From assembly GCA_017412055.1 (NCBI GenBank), contig JAFQOW010000021.1, positions 21,149 through 85,148 of the forward strand: DNA of 64,000 nucleotides. Direction: 5' to 3'. The stretch is from Lachnospiraceae bacterium. GTDB lineage: Bacteria > Bacillota > Clostridia > Lachnospirales > Lachnospiraceae. Shown piece by piece: positions 54,697 to 63,864 of the stretch; positions within the stretch are counted from its first letter, which is position 1; each line of letters begins with the position of its first letter. Below the pieces are notes generated by a model. It saw only the letters and a list, made by a program, of their open reading frames with translations. It made no database searches and was not told the DNA's origin. The translations under genes were made by a program, and so were the position numbers.

Positions 54697-56244
54697 GTGA
54701 CAGCGGTTATTTTTGCGGAGCGACTTAATAAGGCGCTTAAAGATAAGAACATGAAGCAGGTTGATTTGCTTAAATTAGCCACTGAGATGGGGATTAAGCT
54801 TGGAAAGAGTCAGATTAGTCAGTATGTTAGCGGTAAGACTTATCCAAGAGATAATGTACTTAAGTTCTTAGCCAAAGTTTTAGAAGTGGATGAACAGTGG
54901 CTTGGTGGTATAAATGATACATATAATATAGAAGAAAAGGTTACATCTAAGAATGGTAAAGCATTTGAAGATAGTAAATATAATAAGATAGATAGCAAGA
55001 TATTGAACAATGAAAGAGGTAATGGTATGAGAGAATTTAAGAAGTCTATTAAACTTGAAAACGTACTTTATGATGTGAGAGGTCCGGTTGTAGATGAGGC
55101 TGCTAGAATGGAGCAGGAAGGTACTCATATTTTAAAATTGAACATTGGTAATCCAGCACCATTTGGATTTAGGACACCGGATGAGGTTATATATGATATG
55201 AAGCAGCAGCTTACAGACTGTGAGGGATATTCTGATTCAAAGGGTCTTTTTGCTGCAAGAAAGGCTATTATGCAGTCGGCTCAGCTTAAGAATATTCCTA
55301 ATGTAAGCATAGATGACATTTATACAGGTAACGGTGTAAGCGAGCTCATTCAGCTTAGTATGTCAGCTCTTCTTGATAGCGGAGATGAAGTTCTTATTCC
55401 TTCACCTGATTATCCTTTGTGGACAGCATGTGTTACCCTTGCTGGCGGAAAGGCAGTTCATTATGTGTGTGATGAGCAGTCAGACTGGAATCCTGATATA
55501 GATGATATAAGAAAGAAGGTTACTGCTAATACTAAAGCCATTGTAATCATTAATCCTAATAACCCAACAGGTGCCCTTTATCCAAAGGAAGTTCTTGAAC
55601 AGATTGTTCAAGTTGCTAGAGAACATCAGTTAATTATCTTTTCTGATGAGATTTATGACAGACTTGTTATGGATGGGGAAGAACATGTTTCTATAGCTTC
55701 ATTGGCACCAGATTTATTCTGTGTTACATTTAGTGGTTTGTCAAAGTCACATATGGTTGCAGGATATAGAATCGGTTGGATGATATTTAGTGGAAATAAG
55801 AGAATTGCAAAGGATTATATAGCAGGTATAAATATGCTTTCTAATATGAGACTTTGTTCAAATGTACCAGCTCAGTCAATTGTTCAGACAGCTCTTGGTG
55901 GTTATCAGAGTGTTAAGAATTACATTGTGCCAGGTGGAAGAATATATGAGCAGAGAGAATTTGTTTATAAGGCTTTAAATGATATACCAGGTATATCTGC
56001 TGTTAAGCCAAAGGCAGGATTTTATATATTCCCTAAGATAGATGTGAAAAAGTTCAATATTACAAATGACGAAAAGTTCGCATTAGACTTACTTCATGAT
56101 AAGCATATTCTTCTTATCGGTGGTAGTGGATTTAATTGGAAGCAGCCTGATCATTTCAGAGTAGTTTATTTACCTTCTGTGGAAGATTTGGAAACAGCGA
56201 TGGGTAAGCTTGCTGATTTCTTAAGTTACTATAAACAGAGCTAA
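54697..56244 (+). CDS. XRE helix-turn-helix domain fused to AlaA-like aminotransferase
   Basis: This 515-residue fusion has an N-terminal XRE-type DNA-binding domain (residues ~5-75, FAERLNKALKDKNMKQVDLLK, SQISQYVSGKTYPR). A linker of about 35 residues follows, then a class I PLP aminotransferase (about 111-515). The latter matches AlaA-type glutamate-pyruvate aminotransferases (YSDSKGLFAARKAI, NPNNPTGALYP, PLP lysine K350 in GLSKSHMVAGYR, K240 when counted from the inner start). GTG at 54697 has GGAGGTGG upstream. A second start at ATG 55027 has AAAGAGGT 6 bases before it and would give the aminotransferase alone. The domain may control genes in response to amino acids; this is inference. 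Confidence 0.9.
   Translation: MTAVIFAERLNKALKDKNMKQVDLLKLATEMGIKLGKSQISQYVSGKTYPRDNVLKFLAKVLEVDEQWLGGINDTYNIEEKVTSKNGKAFEDSKYNKIDSKILNNERGNGMREFKKSIKLENVLYDVRGPVVDEAARMEQEGTHILKLNIGNPAPFGFRTPDEVIYDMKQQLTDCEGYSDSKGLFAARKAIMQSAQLKNIPNVSIDDIYTGNGVSELIQLSMSALLDSGDEVLIPSPDYPLWTACVTLAGGKAVHYVCDEQSDWNPDIDDIRKKVTANTKAIVIINPNNPTGALYPKEVLEQIVQVAREHQLIIFSDEIYDRLVMDGEEHVSIASLAPDLFCVTFSGLSKSHMVAGYRIGWMIFSGNKRIAKDYIAGINMLSNMRLCSNVPAQSIVQTALGGYQSVKNYIVPGGRIYEQREFVYKALNDIPGISAVKPKAGFYIFPKIDVKKFNITNDEKFALDLLHDKHILLIGGSGFNWKQPDHFRVVYLPSVEDLETAMGKLADFLSYYKQS
55013..55029 (+). promoter_or_regulatory. Internal ribosome site and start codon for a shorter aminotransferase
   Basis: AAAGAGGT (55013-55020) lies 6 bases before ATG 55027, at the exact join between linker and aminotransferase domain. 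The encoded product, about 405 residues, equals the normal size of stand-alone AlaA. Confidence 0.55.
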
Positions 56245-56251
56245 AAAGTAG

Positions 56252-56280
56252 TTGAAAAAGTTTGCATAATATTATATGAT
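56252..56280 (+). promoter_or_regulatory. Putative promoter of leuB
   Basis: TTGAAA (56252-56257), 17 bases, TATGAT (56275-56280). A dyad GAAAAAGTT/AACTTTTTC spans this region with a 28-base loop and could be an operator or weak terminator. Confidence 0.5.
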
Positions 56281-56393
56281 AAAAGCTAGTAACTTTTTCT
56301 GATTAAAGCAATACAGTTATTCTGATTTAGGTATGAATTTAAGCCTATAGATAATTGGAATATATTAGAAAAAGTAGAAAAGAGGTAATAGAC

Positions 56394-57476
56394 ATGAAGT
56401 TTAATGTTGCAGTAATTTCAGGTGACGGCATTGGTCCAGAGATCGTGTCAGAAGCTAAGAAGGTTTTAGACAAAATAGGCAGCAAATTCGGTCATGAGTT
56501 TACATACACTGAGGTACTTATGGGCGGTGTATCTATAGATGCACACGGTGTACCATTGACTGATGAAGCCTTAGAGACAGCTAGAAAGAGCGATGCAGTT
56601 CTTTTAGGTGCCGTCGGAGGTCGAGTCGGTGTGGATAGTTGGTATAAATTACCACCAAATCTTCGTCCAGAGGCAGGTTTACTTGCTATAAGAAAGGGAC
56701 TTGGATTATTTGCTAATCTTCGTCCAGCATATCTTTATGATGAATTGAAGGATGCATGTCCTCTTAAGGAGTCAATTGCAGAAGCTGGATTTGATATGAT
56801 GGTTGTAAGAGAGCTTACAGGTGGTCTTTACTTTGGAGAGAGAAAGACAGAGGAAATTGATGGCGTTATGACAGCTGTTGATACTCTTACATATAATGAA
56901 GAAGAGATAAGAAGAATTGCCATTAAGGCATTTGACATAGCTAGAAAGAGAGGTAGCAAGGTTACTAGCGTAGATAAGGCTAATGTCCTTGATTCCTCAA
57001 GATTATGGCAGAAGGTTGTCAATGAAGTAGCGTCAGGATACGAGGATGTAACATTAGAGCATATGCTTGTAGATAACTGTGCAATGCAGCTTGTTAAAAA
57101 TCCAGCACAGTTTGATGTAATTCTTACAGAGAATATGTTTGGTGATATTTTATCAGATGAAGCAAGTATGATTACAGGTTCAATTGGAATGCTTCCATCG
57201 GCAAGTTTAGCAGCTGGCAAGTTTGGTTTATATGAGCCAAGTCATGGTGCAGCACCTGACATTGCAGGTCAGAACATTGCTAATCCTCTTGCGACAATTC
57301 TTTCAGCAGCTATGATGCTTAGATACTCATTTGACCTTGATAAAGAGGCAGATGCAGTGGAAGAGGCTGTAAGATGTGTTCTTAAGGATGGAATTAGAAC
57401 AGTTGATATTATGTCAGAAGGTATGACTCAAGTGTCTTGTACAGGCATGGGTGATGCCATTTGCGAAAGACTTTAA
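56394..57476 (+). CDS. leuB: 3-isopropylmalate dehydrogenase
   Basis: LeuB oxidises 3-isopropylmalate with NAD in leucine synthesis. The 360-residue chain has the family start [33 protein letters not shown], the catalytic [13 protein letters not shown] and the metal/NAD region [26 protein letters not shown], then [22 protein letters not shown] start it at ATG 56394, which follows AGAGGT at good spacing; an in-frame TTG at 56355 has no ribosome site. leuA, leuC and leuD are not in the window. Confidence 0.96.
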   Translation: MKFNVAVISGDGIGPEIVSEAKKVLDKIGSKFGHEFTYTEVLMGGVSIDAHGVPLTDEALETARKSDAVLLGAVGGRVGVDSWYKLPPNLRPEAGLLAIRKGLGLFANLRPAYLYDELKDACPLKESIAEAGFDMMVVRELTGGLYFGERKTEEIDGVMTAVDTLTYNEEEIRRIAIKAFDIARKRGSKVTSVDKANVLDSSRLWQKVVNEVASGYEDVTLEHMLVDNCAMQLVKNPAQFDVILTENMFGDILSDEASMITGSIGMLPSASLAAGKFGLYEPSHGAAPDIAGQNIANPLATILSAAMMLRYSFDLDKEADAVEEAVRCVLKDGIRTVDIMSEGMTQVSCTGMGDAICERL

Positions 57477-57483
57477 GTCGTGC

Positions 57484-57547
57484 AGAAATGTTAGAATGTT
57501 TATACGTGAGAGCTTGCTCTCAAAGTATAAAACATGATAACATTTCT
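57484..57547. repeat. Long three-part hairpin between leuB and ilvD
   Basis: Three stacked stems AGAAATGTTA/TAACATTTCT, ATGTTTATAC/GTATAAAACAT (one extra A) and GAGAGC/GCTCTC form a 64-base hairpin with two-base internal loops. No T run follows, so it is not a standard terminator. It may protect or end the leuB message or be a dispersed element. The rest of the 204-base gap shows a small GGAC/GTCC hairpin and a loose AATTTGCT/AGCAAATT dyad. Confidence 0.7.
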
Positions 57548-57680
57548 ATAGGACGCAGTCCGTGCATGAGTAATTTGCTAGTCAATGCATTTATTGAAGT
57601 AAAAAGTGTAAATTCAGCAAATTATGAATGACGATTAAAGATTAAATTAAGAAATAAAAAAGAAAGGTTTGGTATATAAA

Positions 57681-59345
57681 ATGAGAAGTGATAATGTAAC
57701 AAAAGGTATGCAGCAGGCACCACATCGTTCCCTTTTCAATGCCCTTGGTATGACAAAGGAAGAGTTAAATAAGCCACTTATCGGTATTGTAAGCTCTTAC
57801 AATGAGATAGTTCCTGGACATATGAATATTGATAAAATCGTAGATGCAGTTAAGTTAGGTGTAGCTATGGCAGGTGGTACACCAATCGTTTTCCCAGCTA
57901 TCGCAGTATGTGACGGTATCGCTATGGGACACACAGGTATGAAGTATTCTCTTGTAACAAGAGACCTTATAGCTGATTCTACAGAATGTATGGCTATGGC
58001 TCATCAATTTGATGCTTTAGTTATGGTTCCAAATTGTGATAAGAATGTGCCAGGTTTACTTATGGCAGCAGCAAGACTTAATGTGCCAACTATTTTCGTA
58101 AGTGGTGGTCCAATGCTTGCTGGTAGAGTAAAGGGATGTAAGACATCACTTTCAAGTATGTTCGAGGCTGTTGGTTCATATGCAGCTGGAACAATGACAC
58201 TTGAGGATGTGGAAGAGTTCGAAGCAAAAGCTTGTCCTACATGTGGCTCTTGTTCAGGTATGTACACTGCAAACAGTATGAACTGCTTAACAGAGGCTCT
58301 TGGTATGGGTCTTAGCGGAAATGGTACAATTCCAGCAGTTTACTCGGAGAGAATTAAGCTTGCAAAGCATGCAGGTATGAAGATAATGGAACTTTTAGAG
58401 AAGAATATTAGACCAAGAGATATCATGACAAAGGATGCATTCTACAATGCTCTTACAGTAGATATGGCACTTGGTTGTTCAACAAACAGTATGCTTCATT
58501 TACCAGCTATCGCCCATGAGGCAGGCGTAGATATTAATCTTGATATTGCAAATGAAATTAGTGCAGTTACACCAAATCTTTGCCACCTTGCTCCAGCAGG
58601 TCATACATATATGGAAGACCTTAACGAGGCAGGCGGTGTATATGCAGTAATGAATGAATTAAATAAGAAGGGTCTTCTCAAGACTGACTGCATCACTGTA
58701 ACAGGTAAGACAGTTGGTGAGAATATTGAAGGCCGTGTAAATAAGAATCCGGAGGTTATTAGACCAGTTGAGAATCCATACAGTGAAGTAGGTGGCATCG
58801 CTGTTCTTAGAGGTAACCTTGCACCAGATTCATGTGTAGTTAAGCGTTCGGCAGTAGTTCCAGAGATGCTTGCACATGAAGGTCCGGCAAGAGTATTTGA
58901 TTGTGAGGAAGATGCTATCGCAGCTATTAAGGGTGGAAAAATCGTTGCTGGTGATGTAGTAGTTATCAGATACGAAGGACCTAAGGGTGGCCCTGGTATG
59001 AGAGAAATGTTAAATCCTACATCAGCTATTGCTGGTATGGGTCTTGGTTCAACTGTAGCACTTATTACAGATGGTAGATTCTCAGGTGCGTCAAGAGGTG
59101 CATCAATCGGTCACGTTTCACCAGAGGCAGCTGTAGGTGGTCCTATTGCCTTAGTCGAAGAGGGTGATATCATTAGTATTGACATTGATAATCATAGCAT
59201 CAACTTAAAGGTTTCTGATGAAGAGATGGCAGCTAGAAAGGCTAAATGGCAGCCAAAGGAGCCAAAAGTTAAGACAGGTTACCTTGCTAGATATGCTTCA
59301 CTTGTTACTTCAGCAGACAAGGGTGCTGTATTAAAGACTTTATAG
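57681..59345 (+). CDS. ilvD: Dihydroxy-acid dehydratase
   Basis: IlvD dehydrates dihydroxy acids in valine/isoleucine synthesis with an iron-sulfur cluster. The 554-residue chain has its cluster cysteines in PNCDKNVPG and [18 protein letters not shown], plus [18 protein letters not shown] and [21 protein letters not shown]. The start is ATG 57681; GAAAGG lies 14 bases upstream, somewhat far, and a TTG at 57669 is too near it. It follows leuB and precedes ilvB. Confidence 0.96.
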   Translation: MRSDNVTKGMQQAPHRSLFNALGMTKEELNKPLIGIVSSYNEIVPGHMNIDKIVDAVKLGVAMAGGTPIVFPAIAVCDGIAMGHTGMKYSLVTRDLIADSTECMAMAHQFDALVMVPNCDKNVPGLLMAAARLNVPTIFVSGGPMLAGRVKGCKTSLSSMFEAVGSYAAGTMTLEDVEEFEAKACPTCGSCSGMYTANSMNCLTEALGMGLSGNGTIPAVYSERIKLAKHAGMKIMELLEKNIRPRDIMTKDAFYNALTVDMALGCSTNSMLHLPAIAHEAGVDINLDIANEISAVTPNLCHLAPAGHTYMEDLNEAGGVYAVMNELNKKGLLKTDCITVTGKTVGENIEGRVNKNPEVIRPVENPYSEVGGIAVLRGNLAPDSCVVKRSAVVPEMLAHEGPARVFDCEEDAIAAIKGGKIVAGDVVVIRYEGPKGGPGMREMLNPTSAIAGMGLGSTVALITDGRFSGASRGASIGHVSPEAAVGGPIALVEEGDIISIDIDNHSINLKVSDEEMAARKAKWQPKEPKVKTGYLARYASLVTSADKGAVLKTL

Positions 59346-59416
59346 AATCAAAGAGTCAAAAAGTCATAAATCACATAGACAAGTATTAAAATCTAGTGAA
59401 TTAGGATTGATAGGCT

Positions 59417-59445
59417 TTGACATTATAAATATTAGAGAATATATA
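59417..59445 (+). promoter_or_regulatory. Putative promoter of ilvB
   Basis: TTGACA (59417-59422), 17 bases, TATATA (59440-59445), about 40 bases before the start codon. Confidence 0.6.
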
Positions 59446-59483
59446 CGTATAAAAAGTCGCAAGATGACAGATAGGAGAAAAAT

Positions 59484-61163
59484 ATGAAACAGACATTAAC
59501 AGGTTCAGAAATTATTATCGAATGCTTAAAAGAGCAGGGCGTAGATACAGTATTTGGTTATCCAGGTGGTACAATTTTAAATGTATACGATGCATTATAT
59601 AAGCATCAGGATGAGATTAAGCATGTGCTTACATCTCATGAGCAGGGTGCCTCACACGCCGCTGACGGTTACGCTAGAGCAACAGGCAAGGTAGGTGTAT
59701 GTATGGCTACTTCAGGTCCTGGTGCTACAAATCTTGTTACAGGTATCGCTACAGCTTATATGGATTCTATTCCAGTTGTAGCTATTACAGCTAATGTAGG
59801 TACTCCACTTTTAGGAAAGGATTCTTTCCAGGAAATCGATATTGCAGGTGTAGTAATGCCTATTACAAAGCATAGCTTTATCGTAAAGAAGGTTGAAGAT
59901 GTAGCTCCAACTATCAGAAAAGCATTTGAAATCGCAAAGAGCGGTCGTCCAGGCCCTGTTCTTGTAGATATTACAAAGGATTGTACAGCTAATTCTTGTG
60001 AGTATGAGGCTGTAGAGCCTAAGGCTGTAGAAAGAAAGACAGCTACAATTAAGGAAGAGGACATCGATAAGGTAATTGAACTTATTAAGTCATCTAAGAA
60101 GCCATTTATCTATGTAGGTGGTGGTATCATTGCTGCTGATGCTGCAGAGGAATTTAGAACATTTGCAGCTAAGGTTGACGCTCCTGTTTGTGATTCACTT
60201 ATGGGTAAGGGTGCAATCGATGGCAATGATCCTAAGTATACAGGTATGATTGGTATGCACGGTACAAAGACTTCAAACTTTGGTGTATCTGAGTGTGACC
60301 TTCTTATTGCAGTTGGTGCAAGATTCTCAGACAGAGTAACAGGTAATGCGTCTAAGTTTGCCAAGAATGCTAAGATTATTCACATTGATGTAGATGCAGC
60401 TGAAATTAATAAGAATATTAGAACAGATGCAAGCGTAATCGGTGATGCTAAGGAAGTTCTTGCTCGTATCAACGCTAAGCTTGATAATCAGGAGCATGGA
60501 GAGTGGTTAGCTCATATTAAGGAGTATGCTGCTAAGTATCCATTAACATATAATAAGGATGCTCTTACAGGTCCATTTGTTATCGAGAAGATTTACGAAG
60601 TAACAAATGGTGATGCTATCATCACAACAGAAGTTGGTCAGCACCAGATGTGGGCTGCTCAGTTCTATAAGTACGATGAGCCAAGAAAGCTTATTACATC
60701 AGGTGGTCTTGGTACTATGGGTTACGGTCTTGGTGCTTCACTTGGTGCTAAGATGGCTAAGCCAGATAAGACAGTTATCAATATCGCTGGTGACGGTTGC
60801 TTCAGAATGAATATGAACGAAATCGCAACAGCAGTTAGATATAATATTCCAATCATCCAGGTAGTAATCAACAATCACGTGCTTGGTATGGTTAGACAGT
60901 GGCAGACATTATTCTACGGAAAGAGATACTCAAATACAATTCTTAACGATAGCGTAAACTTCAAGCTTCTTGCAGAGGCTATGGGCGCTAAGGGTTACAC
61001 AGTAACAAATAAGGATGAGCTTGAGTCTGTTCTTAAGGAAGCTATCGCTTGTGGCGGTCCAGTAGTAATTGATTGCCAGATTCATGAAGATGATAAGGTA
61101 TTCCCAATGGTAGCCCCAGGAGCACCTATTTCAGAGGCATTCAGTGCTGAGGATATTGACTAA
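59484..61163 (+). CDS. ilvB: Acetolactate synthase large subunit
   Basis: This ThDP enzyme condenses pyruvate in branched-chain amino-acid synthesis. The 559-residue chain has FGYPGGTILNVYDALY, the catalytic glutamate in TSHEQGASHAADGYARATGKVGV, SFQEIDIAG, and the ThDP/Mg motif GDGCFRMNMNEIATA with NNHVLGMVRQWQ. These are biosynthetic AHAS features rather than those of catabolic AlsS. The regulatory subunit IlvN (usually directly downstream) and ilvC are not present in the window. AGGAG precedes the ATG. Confidence 0.95.
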   Translation: MKQTLTGSEIIIECLKEQGVDTVFGYPGGTILNVYDALYKHQDEIKHVLTSHEQGASHAADGYARATGKVGVCMATSGPGATNLVTGIATAYMDSIPVVAITANVGTPLLGKDSFQEIDIAGVVMPITKHSFIVKKVEDVAPTIRKAFEIAKSGRPGPVLVDITKDCTANSCEYEAVEPKAVERKTATIKEEDIDKVIELIKSSKKPFIYVGGGIIAADAAEEFRTFAAKVDAPVCDSLMGKGAIDGNDPKYTGMIGMHGTKTSNFGVSECDLLIAVGARFSDRVTGNASKFAKNAKIIHIDVDAAEINKNIRTDASVIGDAKEVLARINAKLDNQEHGEWLAHIKEYAAKYPLTYNKDALTGPFVIEKIYEVTNGDAIITTEVGQHQMWAAQFYKYDEPRKLITSGGLGTMGYGLGASLGAKMAKPDKTVINIAGDGCFRMNMNEIATAVRYNIPIIQVVINNHVLGMVRQWQTLFYGKRYSNTILNDSVNFKLLAEAMGAKGYTVTNKDELESVLKEAIACGGPVVIDCQIHEDDKVFPMVAPGAPISEAFSAEDID

Positions 61164-61245
61164 AATTGCGAAGCAATTTTACTAGAATATGTAAATATAA
61201 AGAAAACGTAAAGAGGTCACAGGCCGAAACTACGAAGTAGTTTCG
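61162..61245. repeat. Two GAA-loop hairpins between ilvB and serC
   Basis: AAAATTGC-GAA-GCAATTTT (61162-61180, overlapping the ilvB stop) and CGAAACTAC-GAA-GTAGTTTCG (61225-61245). Both close a GAA loop with a C-G pair, as do the hairpins at 22684 and 42435. The first could act as a weak terminator on either strand. Confidence 0.6.
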
Positions 61246-61298
61246 CAAGAACGCGTAGATATATAGAAATAAGATTTATTTTAAGGAGGAAATGAAAA

Positions 61299-62381
61299 AT
61301 GGGAAGAATTTATAATTTCTCAGCAGGTCCTGCAGTATTACCTGAGGACGTATTAAAAGAGTTAGCAGCAGAGATGATGGATTACAATGGCACAGGTATG
61401 TCAGTTATGGAGATGAGCCATCGTTCAGCAGCATATCAGGCAATTATTGATGCAGCAGAGGCTGATTTAAGAGAGTTAATGAATATTCCAGATAACTATA
61501 AGGTATTGTTCTTACAGGGTGGTGCATCATTACAGTTCGCTATGATTCCAATGAACCTTATGAAGAATAAGAAGGCAGCTCATATTGTAACAGGTCAGTG
61601 GGCTAAGAAGGCATATCAGGAAGCTAAGCTTTATGGTGAGGCTGTAGAGGTGGCTTCTTCAGCAGATAAGACATTCTCTTATATTCCAGATTGTTCAGAC
61701 CTTGATATTCCAGAGGATGCTGACTATGTATATATCTGCGAGAACAATACAATTTATGGTACAAAGTTCCATGAGCTTCCTAACACAAAGGGCAAGGATC
61801 TTGTATCAGATGTTTCATCATGTTTCTTATCAGAGCCTGTCGATGTGTCTAAGTACGCTGTAATCTACGGCGGTGTTCAGAAGAACATTGGACCAGCAGG
61901 TATGGTTATTGTAATCATTAGAGAAGATTTAATCACAGAGGATGTTCTTCCAGGAACACCTACTATGATGAAGTACAAGATTCATGCAGATAATGGTTCT
62001 ATGTACAATACACCACCATGCTACAATATCTACGTATGTGGTAAGGTATTCAAGTGGTTAAAGAAGATGGGTGGTCTTTCAGCAATGAAGGAGCTCAACG
62101 AGAAGAAGGCTAAGATTCTTTACGATTTCCTTGATGAGAGCAAGCTTTTTAAGGGAACAGTAGAGAAGAAGGACCGTTCTCTTATGAACGTACCATTTGT
62201 TACAGGTGATGCAGACCTTGATGCTAAGTTTGTAAAGGAAGCAAAGGCAGCAGGTCTTGAGAATCTTAAAGGTCATAGAACAGTTGGTGGTATGAGAGCA
62301 TCTATATACAACGCTATGCCAATCGAAGGTGTTCAGGCACTTGTAGACTTCATGAAGAAGTTCGAGGAAGAGAACGCGTAA
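61299..62381 (+). CDS. serC: Phosphoserine aminotransferase
   Basis: SerC makes phosphoserine in serine synthesis and uses PLP. The 360-residue chain begins RIYNFSAGPAVLPEDVLKELAAEMMDYNGTGMSVMEMSHRS. It has FLQGGASLQFAMIPMNL and the PLP lysine region YGGVQKNIGPAG, with the C-terminal GHRTVGGMRASIYNAMP. AAGGAGG lies 10 bases before the ATG. serA is not seen nearby. It ends at a clear terminator. Confidence 0.97.
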   Translation: MGRIYNFSAGPAVLPEDVLKELAAEMMDYNGTGMSVMEMSHRSAAYQAIIDAAEADLRELMNIPDNYKVLFLQGGASLQFAMIPMNLMKNKKAAHIVTGQWAKKAYQEAKLYGEAVEVASSADKTFSYIPDCSDLDIPEDADYVYICENNTIYGTKFHELPNTKGKDLVSDVSSCFLSEPVDVSKYAVIYGGVQKNIGPAGMVIVIIREDLITEDVLPGTPTMMKYKIHADNGSMYNTPPCYNIYVCGKVFKWLKKMGGLSAMKELNEKKAKILYDFLDESKLFKGTVEKKDRSLMNVPFVTGDADLDAKFVKEAKAAGLENLKGHRTVGGMRASIYNAMPIEGVQALVDFMKKFEEENA

Positions 62382-62411
62382 ATTGAATAAAAATATATAG
62401 GTAATATATAT

Positions 62412-62448
62412 GAATGGTCACAGATTTGATTTGTGACCATTCTTTTTC
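62412..62448 (+). terminator. Terminator after serC
   Basis: GAATGGTCACA pairs with TGTGACCATTC across a 9-base loop, followed by TTTTTC. Confidence 0.93.
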
Positions 62449-62458
62449 TTATGTTAAT

Positions 62459-62990
62459 GGAAATCTACTGAGTAAATTAAAGAAATAATAAAAAGCTCTG
62501 GTGATGAGAAAAAGTTACATTTGGAAGCATCCCGAGTAAAGTGAAGAAATAACGAAAAACTCTGGTAGTGAGATAATATGATATTTGGAAGCATCCCGAG
62601 TAAAGTGAAGAAATAACGAAAAACTCTGGTAGTGAGATAATATGATATTTGGAAGCATCCCGAGTAAATTGAAGAAATAATGAAAAACTCTGGTGGTAAG
62701 ATAATATGATATTTGGAAGCATCCCGAGTAAATTGAAGAAATAATGAAAAACTCTGGTGGTGAGATAATATGATATTTGGAAGCATCCCGAGTAAATTGA
62801 AGAAATAATGAAAAACTCTGGTGGTAAGATAATATGATATTTGGAAGCATCCCGAGTAAAGTGAAGAAATAACGAAAAACTCTGGTAGTGAGATAATATG
62901 ATATTTGAAAGTATCCAGAATAAATTAAAGAAATAATAAAAAGCTCTGGTGATGAGAAAAAGTTACATTTGGAAGTATCCCGAGGAAATA
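62459..62990. repeat. 64-bp tandem repeat array, eight units plus a partial
   Basis: Unit starts lie at 62459, 62523, 62587, 62651, 62715, 62779, 62843, 62907 and a partial at 62971, exactly 64 bases apart. Units 2, 3 and 7 are one variant (AAAGTGAAG, AACG, GGTAGTGAG). Units 4, 5 and 6 are another (AAATTGAAG, AATG, GGTGGT). Units 1 and 8 are a third variant (TTAAAG, AATAAAAAGC, GGTGATGAG, AAGTTACATTT). Because 64 is not a multiple of three, minus-strand reading frames rotate; they stay open but have no ribosome site. There are no unique spacers, so it is not CRISPR. Confidence 0.93.
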
Positions 62991-63072
62991 ATCCCACCAA
63001 CATAAAAAAAGTCCGAAATAGTGGGTATATGTGAAAATTTAACTCGAAGAAATGGCTTAGTGTAAGTATTAG

Positions 63073-63102
63073 TTGTGACATATAAAGACTTAATGATATA
63101 AT
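63073..63102 (+). promoter_or_regulatory. Putative promoter of the response regulator
   Basis: TTGTGA (63073-63078), 18 bases, TATAAT (63097-63102). The 200 bases between the tandem array and the gene show nothing else clear. Confidence 0.5.
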
Positions 63103-63192
63103 AATAAGCAAAAATAGAATTTAAAATATTTTTAGAAAGTACATAAAGAATACAAATCGATATTATATATTTATCCTGTAAGGAGTGAGTAG

Positions 63193-63864
63193 ATGGAATA
63201 CAAAGTGCTATTGGCAGAAGACGAGAAAAGTTTAAGAGATATCGTAAGTACATACTTAACAAGAAAAGGTTTCGATGTATATGCTGTCTGTAATGGTGAG
63301 GAAGCTATAATGGCAGTGGAAAAAAATATATACGATATCATAATCTTGGATATTATGATGCCTAAAAAAAGTGGGATTGATGTGTGTAAATACATAAGAA
63401 AAAAATATGATGTACCAGTTATCTTTTTAACTGCGTTAAATGCTGAGCAGGACGTTATTAATGGTTATGAAGTAGGGGCTGATGAGTATATTACAAAACC
63501 AGTATCAATGGTTATACTTGAAGCTAAAGTAAATGCTCTAATAAAAAGATACAAGGGCTTGCTTATTCGCGATGGCATTATCAGAGTGGGAGATTTAAAG
63601 ATAGAGCCTGCAAGAAGACTTGTGACAGTAAGTGAGAAGATAATTACTCTTGCACCAAAGGAATATGAGTTGCTTATTTATTTAATGGAAAATAAGAATC
63701 AAATTCTTACAAGAGAGCAGATTCTAAATCATGTATGGGGGCCTGAGTATGATGGTTATGATAGGGCGGTAGACACACATATTAAAAAGCTTAGAGCAGC
63801 ACTAATTGATTCCAGCTACCACGTTGTAACTGTTATAAAAAAAGGATATATGTGGGAGGAGTAG
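63193..63864 (+). CDS. OmpR/PhoB-family response regulator
   Basis: This two-component DNA-binding regulator has 223 residues. The receiver domain (about 1-118) has the acidic pair EDE near the start, the phosphoacceptor aspartate in ILDIMMPKKSG, a threonine in FLTA and the lysine in YITKPV. The winged-helix output domain (about 128-222) has LAPKEYELLIYLMENKNQILTREQIL and VWGPEYDGYDRAVDTHIKKLR. AAGGAG lies 8 bases before the ATG. The usual partner kinase does not follow directly; non-coding sequence starts at its stop codon. The signal sensed is unknown. Confidence 0.95.
   Translation: MEYKVLLAEDEKSLRDIVSTYLTRKGFDVYAVCNGEEAIMAVEKNIYDIIILDIMMPKKSGIDVCKYIRKKYDVPVIFLTALNAEQDVINGYEVGADEYITKPVSMVILEAKVNALIKRYKGLLIRDGIIRVGDLKIEPARRLVTVSEKIITLAPKEYELLIYLMENKNQILTREQILNHVWGPEYDGYDRAVDTHIKKLRAALIDSSYHVVTVIKKGYMWEE

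Noticed and set aside
56245..59483. T-box riboswitches before leuB, ilvD or ilvB
   Set aside because: I looked for the conserved T-box (GGTGG-ACCGCG type) and for terminator/antiterminator pairs and saw neither.
62459..62990. CRISPR array
   Set aside because: The units are continuous 64-bp repeats with no unique spacers, and no cas genes are near.
62459..63111. Overlapping minus-strand frames across the tandem array (up to ~198 residues)
   Set aside because: They are open only because the 64-bp unit lacks stops in three frames. They have no ribosome site, overlap each other, and the encoded peptides simply cycle.
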